64,000 bases of DNA from Isoetes taiwanensis (GCA_021234155.1 JAJEKV010000054.1:5007962-5071961); one strand, 5' to 3'; shown: positions 12,301 to 26,887, counted from the first letter of the stretch. The notes: generated from the letters alone by a model not told the origin. Program-made: numbers and translations.

Positions 12301-12684
12301 CATAGACATGCTATATGCAGAATGAGGCTAAGCTCACATCGCCTTGGGGTTGAGATTGGGAGATGGGCAGATATACCCCATGAACTCCGGCATTGTAGAC
12401 TCTGCAATGCGGGGGTGGTGGAGGATGAGGAGCATGTGCTGTTATGTTGTCATGCATACGATGACATTAGGGACAGATATAATATTGTTGATGGATTACT
12501 TGCAGATTTTTTTCTGTACCCAGGGTCTTGCATAAGAGCATACATTGTTGATATGTTGGAGCGTAGGGAGAGTAATTTGAAATCCTTGGATGTTGAAGAT
12601 TTGGAGATAGAGGAGCCTAGTGTTCTCTCATCTGAAGAGGCACTAGATGATATATTCTATAGTCATGAGATTGTAGTTCTTTGA
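9363..12684 (+). pseudogene. LINE ORF2: endonuclease and reverse transcriptase (one frameshift)
   Basis: The endonuclease starts with RLACWNVNTLN and FLETCEHE, where the Glu is the usual metal ligand. A one-base frameshift near 9,650 moves it into the 981-codon frame that starts at 9,739. There the endonuclease continues with LLGDFNGR (Asp 28) and SNHAP (His 140). The RT has VVPLHKSGN, GQAGFRPKKSTTDQL, motif A FVDFAKAFD (residues 471-479), GVKQGCPMSP and the catalytic YADD (574-577), all intact. The C-terminus has CRLCN...VEDEEH...C near residue 886, a conserved Cys/His motif also seen in the other LINEs here. The enzyme would nick target DNA and copy element RNA onto it (target-primed reverse transcription). 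Confidence 0.88.
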
Positions 12685-12732
12685 TCGTCTCATAGACCTG
12701 GCAGTCTCGTAGACGAAAACAATAAAATTTCT

Positions 12733-12792
12733 ATTTCTATTTCTCTCTCCCTCCCTCCCTCCCTCCCTCCCTCCCTCCCTCCCCCTCCCTCA
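12733..12792 (+). repeat. (CCCT)n and related pyrimidine repeats in the LINE tail
   Basis: Directly after the LINE 3' UTR the sequence becomes TTTCTATTTCT, then repeated CCCT units. It forms the first section of a non-poly(A) LINE tail and leads, through a 28-bp spacer, into the long (TC)n tract. Confidence 0.85.
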
Positions 12793-12815
12793 GTGGGCGT
12801 TAAAGTCTCTTCCTT

Positions 12816-14740
<1,925 letters not shown>

Positions 14741-14766
14741 GGTTGGCCACATGATCGAAAAAAAAA

Positions 14767-14804
14767 AAAATTGTCTCTCTCGCTATCTGGTGAGAGACAA
14801 TTTT
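14767..14804. repeat. Perfect 13-bp inverted repeat, 12-nt loop
   Basis: AAAATTGTCTCTC (14,767-14,779) is the exact reverse complement of GAGAGACAATTTT (14,792-14,804). The hairpin lies about 30 bp beyond the (CT)n tail of the second LINE. With T-rich sequence just after it, it resembles a foldback or a small MITE end, but no further structure was found. Confidence 0.85.
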
Positions 14805-15628
14805 ATCCCCGTATCGTAGAGAGATGGGAGATGAGCTTCTCTCGGGCCTTAACAGTGGCAGTTTCGAGCTGTTTCTCCCTCCCCCGCCGGAATTTTTCCC
14901 TCCTATTCATCTCCGGCTGGCCATCCCATATGGGATATTTCTTTCCTCATTCGATCTTCAAAATGAGTGATATGGGATATTTCGAGCTCGTCTTCCCGCA
15001 TCCCTTTTCCATTCGAAAGCTCTGAAAAATCCATCCCTCACACCTTCGAGGCAGGAAATCTTCGCCTATAGCGTCTTTCAAGCATGGATCCGGTAATTTT
15101 AGGTATGATTGCAATGCTTCTTAGGGCTATTTTGCTAGGTTTAGCAATGCAGAAGGAACCAATTTCTTCTAATCATCCGTTTAGTTCTTCTAGGAACCAA
15201 TTTCTCGCTCCTCGGGGGAATGAAAGGCTTCTTAGCAGTCGGCATGGAGGATCTGGTTGCCTTTGTCATGTTCTTGAGACAATTTGTGTCTGATATTTCG
15301 ATCTATTAGATGCTAACAAAATGCCTATCACCAAAGCAATGAACGAATTGAAGTAAAGTAATTCAAGAAATGCTTACCGGATTGAGAATTGGCGCTTAAT
15401 GCTCGGCTAGGAGGGAAGGAATTGGGATCTTTGATTCTTGGAGCCCGCCCACCTAGAACAGAGGCCGGAATTAAGGTCGAAATTTCCGGCCTCCAAAAAC
15501 GATCCCCATAATTTTTTCGGGGCGTTAGGCTTAACGGCCCATTAATTGATGGAAACGCCCCTAACAGCAGTTAGGGGCGAATTTCCTCTAAATGCGAGAG
15601 TCCCATTATCTCTCGCATTATCTCTCAT
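14805..15628. other. Unique sequence, one possible short first exon
   Basis: No recognised gene. A 69-codon frame at 15,084-15,293 starts MDPVILGMIAMLLRAILLGL, hydrophobic enough for a membrane segment, and is preceded by leader-like sequence. It has no homologue I recognise and I would not call it a gene. A short inverted repeat CCCCTAAC/GTTAGGGG surrounds 15,555-15,578. Confidence 0.3.
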
Positions 15629-17735
<2,107 letters not shown>

Positions 17736-17782
17736 ATTGGGCTGCCAATTTTCACTTGTGAGGACGTTAGGTTCCCCTTATT

Positions 17783-18155
17783 GCAAATTGGGCGAGCGCC
17801 CAATTTGCCCACATTAGGGGGCTTGTTTCCACATTAGTATTAATGCATTCAAAGTCAAATTGGGCGCCTGCCCAATTTGACCTTCTGGACATGCCTTGAT
17901 CACGCACATAGTGAACACTGCATGACAAATTGGGCGCCCGCCCAAATTGGCCCTTGGTGTAGAAGAGGATAACTTTTGGGATATTATCAGGGATGCCGGC
18001 CAGGGGAGTCCTACTAGAACATGAACAAGGAGAGACTAGAAGGTCAAGTTGGGCGCCCGCCCAATTTAGGGGGGTCTTGCATATGATCATGGGGAAACTC
18101 GGAGTAGAAATTTAGGTGCCACCCCAAAGACAACTTAGGCGGCCATCCAATTTGG
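17783..18155. repeat. Array of GC-rich palindromes upstream of DUF7869-like copy 1
   Basis: Six related palindromes share AATTGGGCG and its complement CGCCCAATT. Copy 1 (17,783-17,808) has 12-bp perfect arms, copy 2 (17,855-17,880) 11-bp perfect arms, copy 3 (about 17,926-17,950) one bulged base, copy 4 (about 18,043-18,068) a few mismatches; two degenerate copies follow at about 18,108-18,127 and 18,131-18,155. They lie just upstream of the minus-strand gene start, where subterminal binding sites or a promoter would be expected. Confidence 0.9.
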
Positions 18156-18679
18156 GGAGGGGGATTTGCTTGCACATCACAATGGTATTACCATGGATGT
18201 ACTTGGGGAAAAACACACATGCACTAAAAAATAGCGTGCACACATGCTCTGCACACCATCCCCAAGACATGCAAGCACTGCATCAAAAAACAGAGTAGCT
18301 GAAAACCTGAAAAGGCCAATCTCCAGAACTGTGACTAAATTACATTCCACCAAGCCCTGTGACCCTAATCGAGCTCTTCTTGGTTAACACGGCAACTTCT
18401 TTACCAATACATATGAAGAGGCGTGATTGAAGAGTCGTGGATGAACAGGCGTCAACGAAAAGGCATGAATGAAGGGGCGTGAATTTGAATGAGGACAAAC
18501 ATAGCCCTTGAGATTACTTTTATGGCAAATAGACATCGAGCTTTGGCAAATAGAAACTTTTGAACAGCACAAACCTTTGGAGATTTAGTCGCCATGGGAT
18601 TTAAGCGCTGAAGATGGTCGGTGCCTTGAAGATTCTTGACCAGCCAAGAAGAAAGCATCAAGGTAACATCTCAGGCTGT
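18156..18679. other. Unique sequence without a recognisable gene
   Basis: No convincing coding sequence or repeat. A few imperfect repeats of a GGCGTGAATGAA-like sequence occur around 18,420-18,480. Confidence 0.4.
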
Positions 18680-19322
18680 CGCGATCTGCCTATGTTTCTA
18701 CCTGGATGCACATGTGCTCCTGGACATTCCATCTAGTTAGCCACTGCACTCTTTTATCCTTCCAACAATTCTTGAGTCGTTGTGGTCCCATTGCCACTGC
18801 ATAGGCCAAATGCGGTAGACGATCATCATCCATATTTACCACCTTCTGGAAATAGACGATGTGTCTATCAAGGGCCGCTTGCCGAAGTGGCAGGAAACCT
18901 GTCACCTGCAACAAAATTTGATATGGGACCGTGGATTTCACTCTAAGTGCCCGTGCTAAGAAGGCCTTCTGCACCTGTTCTAAGCCGCTCCAAGTAGCAA
19001 GGGACACCACTGGCCCCAAACTTCAACCCCGTACAAAAGAACGGGCTCTACCAATACCCTGAACAGATGTGCTTGATGTCCCCAATCATACAATTCTGCT
19101 CTGTGGTTATTGTTCTGCATTGCATAAAGTGCTTTCCAGCCTGCTGCTACACGCAATCTTATGGAAGTGTCCCAGCATAATGTAGAAGGAAACTCCACTC
19201 CCAGATACTTGTAGGTGGGTGTCACCTCCACTTGTTGCCCTCGGTAAGTGAATGAAGGGGGCCTTGGATGGCCCGAGGATGAGATTAGAACCACCTTAGT
19301 CTTGGCCAAATTGACGTTCATG
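18680..19322 (-). pseudogene. LINE family B fragment (RT thumb and beyond)
   Basis: Starts abruptly at 19,321 with MNVNLAKTKVVLISSSGH, the sequence that normally follows the YADD box, and continues with YKYLGVEF, WKALYAMQ and EPVLLYGVEVWG. A one-base deletion near 19,015 shifts the frame, after which PVVSLATWSGLEQVQKAFLA continues to 18,690. The next-best match in the window is the LINE at 41.7-44.3 kb (VVSLATWSDLEQVQKAFL), so both belong to one family distinct from the 9-14 kb LINEs. It is truncated at both ends and non-functional. Confidence 0.85.
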
Positions 19323-19493
19323 TCTGTAATGCGAGAAAATCGAAAGGTTGGATAAGCATTTACATTTACATTTAAACATAATTTCCCTCCCGAAATTTGA
19401 ATGCAATTTCCCCCCTTATTTTAAAATAAAATCTCTCGCCTAACCTTGTTAAGCGCGCAACACGTGCCGTGGAGTGAATTGCATTAAATGGGA

Positions 19494-21618
19494 CTAGTAA
19501 TGGTGCCCAGCGTTGCTGGGCATAAGTTGAGAACCTGTGTGGACGAAAACCTATTCAGCCCAGACTTCTTTCCATAAATCTAACATAATGGAAATCAAGC
19601 CCAGTGTTGCTGAGCTATAAACGGTTTTTGTGCATTTAATACCCTTCCCCTTCCCTTTGCTTTGTGCTCTCTCCTGTGTTTCCCCTTTTCCTCATTATCC
19701 CACACACTTTCCTTTTTCCTTTTCCCTTTTTTCTTATTTTTCCTACACGTTATCTTTTTCTCTTCTCTCATTTTTCTTTTTTTAGCCCCCTTCCCTTCCC
19801 TTTCCCTTTTCCTTTTTCTATTTCCCTTTCACTTTCCCTTTTTCTAACAGGCTTTTTCTCTTCCCGTTACATCTTTTCCCCACCCTTCCCATTTTTCACT
19901 TTCCTTTTTTCCTTTCTTTCCTTTTGCTTTTCTTTTTCCCTTCCTATTTTCCTCTATTTTCCCCACCTTTTTATGTGGCCCTTTTCTTCTCCCACCCTCT
20001 TCCTCTTTATCATGTGTTCTTTTCCCCTTCTCTTTTCCCATTTCTCTCTCCCCTTTTCCTTGTGCATTTTTTCCTCCCCTCCCCCCTTTCTGCTTCCCTT
20101 TTCTTTTTTCTTTTCCCTTCCCTTTTCTTCCCTTTCCAACCCTTTCGATTTTCGCCATGCCCTTTTTCCCTTTCCTTTCCTCCTTCCTTTTCATTTTCGC
20201 TTTCCCTTTCCCTTCACTTTTCTTATGCCTCTTTCCATTTGCTTTTCTCCACCTTTTTATGTGCCCATTTTCCTCCTTTTCTCACCCTCCTCCGCCTTTC
20301 CCTCTTCCACTTTCCCTTTTCTCTCTCTCTCTCTCTCTCTTTTTTTTCCCTTCCCTTTTCCCCTTTCCTCATCCGTTCCCTCTTCCCCTTTTCCCTGTGC
20401 CCTTTTCCCATTTCTCTCTTCCTCTTTTTCCATTCATTGCTCTCCACCCTTTTCTCCTTTTCCCCTCCCCTTTCCTCCTTTTCCCACCCTTTCCCTCTTT
20501 TCCTTTTCTCGATGCCTTCTTATCTTCCTTTTTTCCCTCTTTGTCTTTTCCCGTTTCCCTGTCCCTTTTTCTATGTCATTTACCCCTTCCTTTCTCCTCA
20601 CCATTTCTCTCTAACCTTTTCCCTTCTTTTTTTCGATACTCTATTTTCGCTTCCCTTTTTTCTCTTTCTTCACCCTTTCCCTCTTCCCTTTTTTCGCATG
20701 CCTTTTTCCCCTTCCCTTTTCCCCTTTTCCTCCTGCCTTTTTTCTAGGTTCCCTTTTCCCCTTTCCATCTCCCTTTTTCTTTTTTCCTTTCCCTTCCCGT
20801 TTTTCCATGCGCTTTGTTCGTCCCCTTCTTTCCACCCTTTTCCTGTTCACCTTTTCCCCCTCCCTTTTCCTCCTTTTCCCACCATTTTCCTCTTTCCCTT
20901 TTCTCGATGCCTTTTTAACTTTCCTTTTTCCCTCTCTTTTTCTTTTTCTTTTTCTTTTTCCCTTTCACTTTCCCTTTCCCTTTTTCCATGCCATTTTCCC
21001 CTTTCCTTCTCCTCGTTTTCTCACCTTTTCTCTCTAACCTTTTCCCTTCCTTTTTTCGATGCTCTCTTTTCGCTTTCCTTTTCCTCTTTCTTTACCCTTT
21101 CCCTCTTCTCCTTTTTCCCATGCCCTTTTTCCTTTCCCCTTTGCCCTTTTCCTCGTGCTCTTTTTCTAGGTTCCCTTTTTCCCTTTTCACCTCCCTTTTT
21201 TTTTCCTTTCCCTTTCCTTTTCCCATGCGCTTTGTTCGTCCCCTTCTTCCCACCCTTTTCTCTTACCCTTTTTCTCCTTTCCCACCCTTTCTTTCTTCTC
21301 CTTTTTTCCGTGTCCTTTTTCCTTTCCCTTTCCCCCTCTCTATTTCTATTGTTTTTTCTGATTTTTCTCATGCCATTTTTCCCTTTCTTTTCCCTTTTCT
21401 TTGCCCTTTTCCTCTTCTCCTTTTTCCCTTTTCTTTTCCCTTTTACCTGCGCCTTTCCTACATTTCCTTTTTCTTTCCCCTTAAAAGACCAAATCATGAC
21501 TAATCATGGTAGTAGAAAGTCATGCAATGAATCTTGGCCTTTAGATTCAATCAGATGATCTCAGCCATTCGAATTAGGGCTTGATCCATTCAATACGGTA
21601 TAACATTATAATATAGGA
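19494..21618 (-). mobile_element. Non-autonomous Helitron 1
   Basis: On the minus strand the 5' end is A|TCCTATATTATAATG at about 21,618 (an alternative start is 5 bp further out) and the 3' end is a CCCAGC-AAC-GCTGGG hairpin followed by CACCATTA and CTAG|T at 19,494-19,497. This is the canonical Helitron layout: 5' TC, 3' hairpin about 10 nt before CTRR, insertion between A and T. About 80 bp at the 5' end and 35 bp at the 3' end match Helitron 2. There is no Rep/helicase gene; the inside is mainly a polypyrimidine tract. Confidence 0.75.
19642..21480. repeat. 1.8-kb polypyrimidine satellite inside Helitron 1
   Basis: Almost pure C/T on the plus strand, made of short CCTTTTCCC-type units. 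A higher-order period of about 420 bp is visible: TCTCTAACCTTTTCCCTT recurs at about 20,603 and 21,028, TTTTTCTAGGTTCCCTTT at about 20,738 and 21,158, and TGCGCTTTGTTCGTCCCC at about 20,809 and 21,230. The 300-500-codon reading frames of Phe/Pro/Leu/Ser, and the Lys/Arg/Glu ones opposite, are artefacts of composition. Confidence 0.92.
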
Positions 21619-21739
21619 TAGGATGTTTGAAATTCAAATTCTATGTGCATTTAATAACGAGGTCCATATTTAATTCCTCATGGTCAATTATGGAAACGGT
21701 CCTTTTTTTTTAAAAGATCCATTTATTTTAGGCACGACG

Positions 21740-22104
21740 CTTGTCATGCATGCATGAAGGATCCATACATGGCCCCTTTAAAAGCCCGTTCTACTCTTTG
21801 ACTGCAGTTTTAGAAATTTCTGCATTCTCCCTGTTGCCTTGGCGCCTTCTGCTGCTCATCACACTGTCGCCTTCGGATTCTCAGTTTGCCAATCATCTTC
21901 TTGTCGCCTTCGTATCGGCGTCCTCTCCTCCTGAACCAGTTGTCGGCTTCGGATCGCCATAACTTGGCGCCTTCTGCTTCTCATCCGCTTGTCACCTTCC
22001 TCTTGGCGCCTTCTTCTCTTGATTGTCCTATCGCCTGCAAGTCCCTGTACACTTGGCGACGCGTACCAGTTGATGGCATCTCACCCCACGACAGGAGGCA
22101 AAGG
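21740..22104 (+). CDS. Candidate host gene: 5' UTR and first exon
   Basis: A TTTAAAAG TATA-like box near 21,777 is followed by a GC-rich leader with imperfect repeats of CTTGGCGCCTTCTNCT (about 21,836, 21,965, 22,002). An ATG at 22,074 opens MASHPTTGGKG and is followed directly by the donor GTAAGC at 22,105. This is how a plant first exon looks, but no function can be given from about ten residues and the next exon is not certain. The frame is phase 1 at the donor. Confidence 0.35.
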
Positions 22105-24927
22105 TAAGCATGACTATTTGTTTAATATTAACTTGGCAGTATCTCTCAGCGCCTGCTTGATTGATACTGCCACATCATAAATATAACCCTTAGTGATCCT
22201 TACTTGCATGGCCCCTGGTGCAAATTGGGCTGGGGCTTTCTTAGTTCCATTTCAAGTATAGCTAGGTATTATAAGTCTACAACTTCGTGGTTGCCTCATA
22301 GAACCGTACTTATGCCCGACAATGCCGGGGACCCATAAATAGTATGTGCTATAGTTATTTCCATTCGATGTGCTACACAAAGTGCTGCAACTACAGGTAA
22401 ACTTCTGCCCTCCTACTTCAATGCTTCGAGGTCTTTTAGGATTTTTTAGGAATCCTGAATTTCAAAGTAAGAAGAATGTAGAAGAGATGTTTTAGTTCTT
22501 GGGTTGAAGGTATGGAAAAGGCACACGGTTGAAGGTATGAAGGTATGGGTTGCTTCACTTCATTTCTGCCTTTGGTTTTGCAGGTCGCAATGTATAATAA
22601 GTAGATATCCTATCCTATTGTTTAAATTTGGTTTTTCCGGGGTTCCGAAAACTTTTTGGATTTTTTTTTTCAGGTTGGTTTTCTAAGGTTTAGAAGCTTT
22701 TAGCTGCTGGAAAACTTTTCAGGCATTCCAAAAATCGGGTTGGGTTTTCGTATGATTTTTTTAATCTAGGTTTTTGTCCCGAATTCTTCTTCTGTCTTTT
22801 GGCTTGGCTCCACCTCATTTGATCGAGGGAGGAGTAGAGCTCGGCATGCAGGTCACGTTTTTGCCTCCAAAACTATTTGCTCTAGACTTACGATCTATAG
22901 CCATGAGTTTGAATACCAGGTATAGGGTTTTGGGTTGCAGCTGGTAATCGAAGCATTTTTCATGTGTTCTAATTTTGCCCTTTCCCTGTGGGTATGCATA
23001 TTCTGCAAAGAAGATCTTAAGCCACAAATCTAGGAGAAATCGGTTGCATATATATTGTTTGCATATCTGTAGAGGTTTAATATTCTCTGTAAGATTTCTC
23101 AATGTTCTCTGTAAGATTTCTCCCCTTTTCGTCTTTGCAAGAATTTAACTTATTTCTTCATTTCGATTTGTGTGATTTCCACTGAGTTATTTGACCTCCA
23201 TATCTTACAGAGAAAGGGCGGCATCATAACTGAAGAATTGTAAAAGGATTATTCCAGCTCTTTTATGAATACAGGATGGCCTTTGGCTATCCCATCTTCA
23301 GCAAGGAGTTTTGTGGGTTTTGCATTCAGTTTTGTAGCAGGTTTTTCTGGAGCCGTTGATGACTTAGACCCAAGCAAGGGATCAAAGCTATTACCCTAAA
23401 CTCTGATCGGGAGCTTACATGTTATCTGGCATGCTGGCAGCAGCAACAGATCGAGGTACATCTGTTTGATTGCTTGAAAACTTCCTAATTTTTCCTTATC
23501 AAATTATGCTCTTTCTGCATGCAACTTAGATATATTCGATTCACCTACTTAGTTATTCTATTGCATGAATCTGTCATTGTTGCTGCAGTGTAGTTGCCAT
23601 GGCCTCCCCTCTTCCTGTTAGTCGTGATTCTTACGGTATGAGTGAAGAATCGGGAGCCTTTCTATTGCTAAACTGTGATTTTGCATGTGTTGCAAAACGA
23701 TCAGGCTAGAACTGTTCTGCTGCAAAACGATGATTTCCTTGCTGTAGGTTGGAGGTGTATAATTTGCTACTAGAGAATACTTGAAATTCCTCACAACTTG
23801 AGGTGTGTTTGCTCCATTTGTTCAAGCATGATTACTTTTGGATTCTCATGATACTTACAGGCGATGATCTAGGCGTGCAGGTGGCTTGGAATGGATTCAG
23901 AGCTTCAAGTTGTGTGTTAGAGTTTGTTCTATCGTGTAGTCTACATAATACTTGATTTCATTATAATTTTCTATTTATTTGTCTCTGTGGAATACTTACT
24001 GCATGCTTACTGGATGCAGGACACTGTTATACTTGTATTATGCAGAATTATGCTATACTGCTATACTGGAGGCGAGAATGTTTGATACTGCCATGGACTA
24101 GATCATATCTTTCTCTGATTTCTTTGCTTTGCTTATTTCTTAGAAAAATGGGTCTCCTCTGATGTTTTTCCTTCATGCTTGAGCTTTGCAAATCTTTTAG
24201 CTTTGAGAAACATCTTTTATGGATAGACTAGGTTCTTCCAAATTATCACGCTTTGAGAGAATATCTGTTATGGGTGAACAATAATACTGTTATTACACTA
24301 CAACCCCAACATTGGGTCCACGGCTGAAAACAACAGTAAAAACAAATACGAGTTGACAACCCAGAAATGTTCAGATGTTTCTGCATAGAGGCTACTCATA
24401 TCAACAAGTAACATGAAGCTCAGATTCAACTAGAACTTATAATTTAAGAAGAATTCCTTACATCGGGCAGGATTCTGAAGTAGTGAAAATCACCGCCTAT
24501 AATTCGAAATGGTTCACCATCTTTCATTGCCTATCTATGATAGAACACATTGATTTGTATGTTTTCAGCTTTGGTTGCTATCATCTAACATTCGTGAAAG
24601 TCGTCAAACTCCATTTGTTAAAAAATGCTGCTTACGGTTTAGGAATTATTTCTCTCTTATTATTACAAGTTTTGGCTTAATTCTTGTGGCCATGAGTTTT
24701 TAACTATATGAAGTACAATGTCATGTTGTTTTGGAGTGTTCATAAGTTATATCGACTTCCAAATTTAATAGAGAATTTTTTATACAGAATTTTGGACAAA
24801 ATTATATGTTAAAATCCTCCAAAATCACCATCTATAAGTATCACGAGGGTAATGAATGATGCATTCTACTTATATCTACATAGAAAATTACTCTATCAAC
24901 TTGTATATAGTGTAATAGGGTTTAACC
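22105..24927. other. Intron-like sequence
   Basis: T-rich, intron-like sequence with scattered consensus splice sites and no long coding frame. Apart from the small exon-like segment at 23,589-23,635 I see no supported gene. Around 23,210-23,450 a block of mixed composition ends in GATCGAG followed by GTACAT and may be a non-coding exon. Confidence 0.35.
23589..23635 (+). CDS. Exon-like segment starting MASPLPVSRDSYG
   Basis: Bounded by TTGCTGCAG on the left and GTATGAG on the right. Inside is an ATG opening MASPLPVSRDSYG, phase 1 at the donor, the same phase as the exon at 22,074. It could be an alternative first coding exon of the same gene. Support is limited to splice sites and the short open frame. 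Confidence 0.3.
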
Positions 24928-25430
24928 ATGCAATTAACTAGAGATGGAACTGGTATGCCAGAGGATGCTATGCTCTGGTTGGGTCGCATGAAAGTGTATT
25001 ATGCGGCTACTAAGAAAGGCGATACAGTAAAGGTGTAGCATGCCTCTCTTAAGCTAAAAGGTACTGCTGCTTCATGGTGGGCTATTCACACTAACAACGG
25101 AAAGACCTTTCGGTCTTGGACCAACTTTTATAAACGATTCAAAAATGAGTATGCGCCTCATTTTGATCGTTGTCATGTGCTAATATCTCTTAGGGAGTCG
25201 GTGCAAATCGGGACTTTACAGGAGTATGTTAGTAAGCTCCGCGGGTTGTTAGTGAGACTTCCCGACCTTACCCCTCATATGAAGGTGGACCACTTTGTGA
25301 ACGGTCTAAAGGAAATCAGTGTTAAGACACAACTTTTGCAAGCGGAACCCAAAGGTTTCGAGGTTACTCCAAAATTTGGTGTTGATTTGTGGAGTTGTTC
25401 CATTCTTGGAGTGTTCTTGACTCTTCTTTG
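24928..25430 (+). pseudogene. Retrotransposon gag core fragment
   Basis: Starts MQLTRDGTGMPEDAMLWLGR and contains LKLKGTAASWWAIHTNNG and TNFYKRFKNEYAPHFDR, a clear plant retrotransposon capsid (Retrotrans_gag type) core, followed by QEYVSKLRGLLVRLP. A TAG at 25,036-25,038 interrupts the frame where a Gln is expected (V-Q-H-A-S-L-K-L), again consistent with CAG to TAG. The frame ends near 25,430 and no zinc knuckle or pol follows. Confidence 0.75.
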
Positions 25431-25606
25431 AGCAATACTGCTACTGCACTATTGAGTTCTTGTGATAGAACTTCTGAAGCTAGGCTTCAGGCTGATCTTG
25501 GGGATCAGCAACGGTTGTGCATAGGGAGTTCTGGGAACTCGCGGTTGAGGGGAACTGTAGGAGTTCTAGGTAGCACAATCTGTCCTACTTTCTGTAGGTT
25601 TGACAA

Positions 25607-26318
25607 TTTAGTATCAGCGCATAGTTTAGAGCCATGGCTGATCCAACGCAGGAAATGGCGCAACCAATTGATGGTCTGCCAGCTATAGCGTTAACCAGTG
25701 GCATAGTACCTGCACTCCGGGACATCCATTTGGAGGACTTGCCTGTGTTCGACTTTGAGACGTTGCTACAGGCACAACCCAGTGTGGGGTTGTCAGTTCC
25801 TTCTATAACTGCTACCATGTGCAGCCTATTACTAGAATCGGACACCCTGGGGGTAATCCAGTTCCACAAACGGGCTTGGCAACTGGTGGGCAAGTGCTGT
25901 TACTAGTGGAGTAGGCTCTGGGAGCAGTACTCCTACAACACCAATGCTGACGACTGCAACAGCAGTTACCGCAACACCAGGGGGTTCCCAAGATGAGCAA
26001 TCTTTGATTGCTAAAACCCTGGACAATATGCAAAGGCAAATGAACCGATGGATTATTGAGAGCATTGCCCGGGAGCAACGCCTTAAAGAATCTCTTGATC
26101 GGCTCATGCAGAACTCTAAGAGTGCTACAAACAACTCTACAACCCAAACGGTACGAGGTACTGCAAGGGGACGGGTGGCTACGAGTGCACCACTTGGGGT
26201 TGGTTGCATTGTGCCAGACACAACAAACTCAGCTGTTGGTGAGTCTTTTGAAGAGACCTTGAATGGACTCTCTAAGGAGGAGATCAAGGCTCTAGAAAAG
26301 ATGAAGATGCCAGAATGA
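25607..26318 (+). pseudogene. Degenerate PBS plus gag N-terminus of a retroelement
   Basis: TTTAGTATCAGCGC at 25,607-25,620 resembles the initiator-Met tRNA primer site (TTGGTATCAGAGC), and an ATG follows at 25,634 giving MADPTQEMAQPIDGLPAIAL. A frameshift near 25,900 leads into a second frame with DEQSLIAKTLDNMQRQMNRW, ending at 26,318. This is the usual order of primer site, then variable gag N-terminus. Curiously it lies downstream of the gag core at 24.9-25.4 kb, which in an intact element would come after it. Confidence 0.5.
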
Positions 26319-26768
26319 GTTCTTTTCAAATTGCCATGAAAATGTTGTAGTTTCCGTCACAAGATTGATCACTCTTTTGCTACTATGTTTCAAGCTGGGA
26401 AGTCATCAATTCATTGCAAATTTGTACTTGCTTTGATTTAAGTTATTTGTTGAGCTCTTAAAGAATGTTCCTTAAAAATGACTGAATTGTGTGTCCGCAT
26501 ATGGCCTCTTTCAGTGTGATTAATACTCTACTTTGGAGTCACTCCATTTGGACAGACATTTTCTTCTCTCTGGTAAGATTCGATCAAGATACTTGGAGTT
26601 GATTTCTATTTGATTTTATACAGATGGCTCCCTTACATGAACAATCAAGTACATGGAAGGAGTGTTTCTTGCAGTTTATGCTATGGCCATATGTACTTTT
26701 AAATGTCATTTATTATTCATAAACAATGGACCATGTGAGGCTTTTTATCCATGTTGTAATAGATGCAG

Positions 26769-26887
26769 GTGGAGGCAGCAGATATTTCGGGTGCTTCATG
26801 TGTATTTTATGGTCAAATGGAGAATAGCCAAATGAAGATATCTGCACCAACAAGTCTCCCATTTCAAAGTTTCTGTGGCATGAACAG
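26769..26887 (+). CDS. Strong orphan internal exon
   Basis: A 119-bp segment bounded by a GATGCAG acceptor and a GTAAGG donor, open in phase 0, encoding VEAADISGASCVFYGQMENS then QMKISAPTSLPFQSFCGMN. The splice sites are close to consensus and the peptide is not repeat-like, with a Ser/Thr-rich C-terminal part such as chloroplast transit regions have. I do not recognise the gene. It does not join in phase with the phase-1 exons at 22,074 or 23,589, so at least one exon is missing or they are separate genes. Confidence 0.4.

Larger units (their letters stand above)
9120..12735 (+). mobile_element. Nearly intact LINE (family A, copy 1), 5' truncated
   Basis: The element contains the end of an ORF1-like domain, an apurinic-type endonuclease, a reverse transcriptase and a C-terminal Cys/His motif, followed by a short 3' UTR (12,685-12,735) and pyrimidine-rich simple repeats instead of poly(A). 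The left edge is at about 9,110-9,128, against the Ty3 LTR-like sequence. Only one frameshift (about 9,650) and one stop (9,360) interrupt about 3.5 kb of coding sequence, so this copy is the youngest LINE in the window. The 3' UTR includes TAGACCTGGCAGTCTCGTAG, a sequence shared in modified form with the other LINEs here. Confidence 0.88.

Noticed and set aside
19664-21558. Reading frames of 316 and 544 codons rich in Phe, Pro, Leu and Ser
   Set aside because: They span the polypyrimidine satellite; any stop-free frame through C/T-only sequence gives this. All frames are open and no domain is present.
19629-21656. 13-bp direct repeat TGTGCATTTAATA at 19,629 and 21,644, read as a target-site duplication around the polypyrimidine tract
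   Set aside because: One copy lies inside and one outside the better-supported Helitron boundaries, so both readings cannot hold. In AT-rich sequence one such match may be chance.
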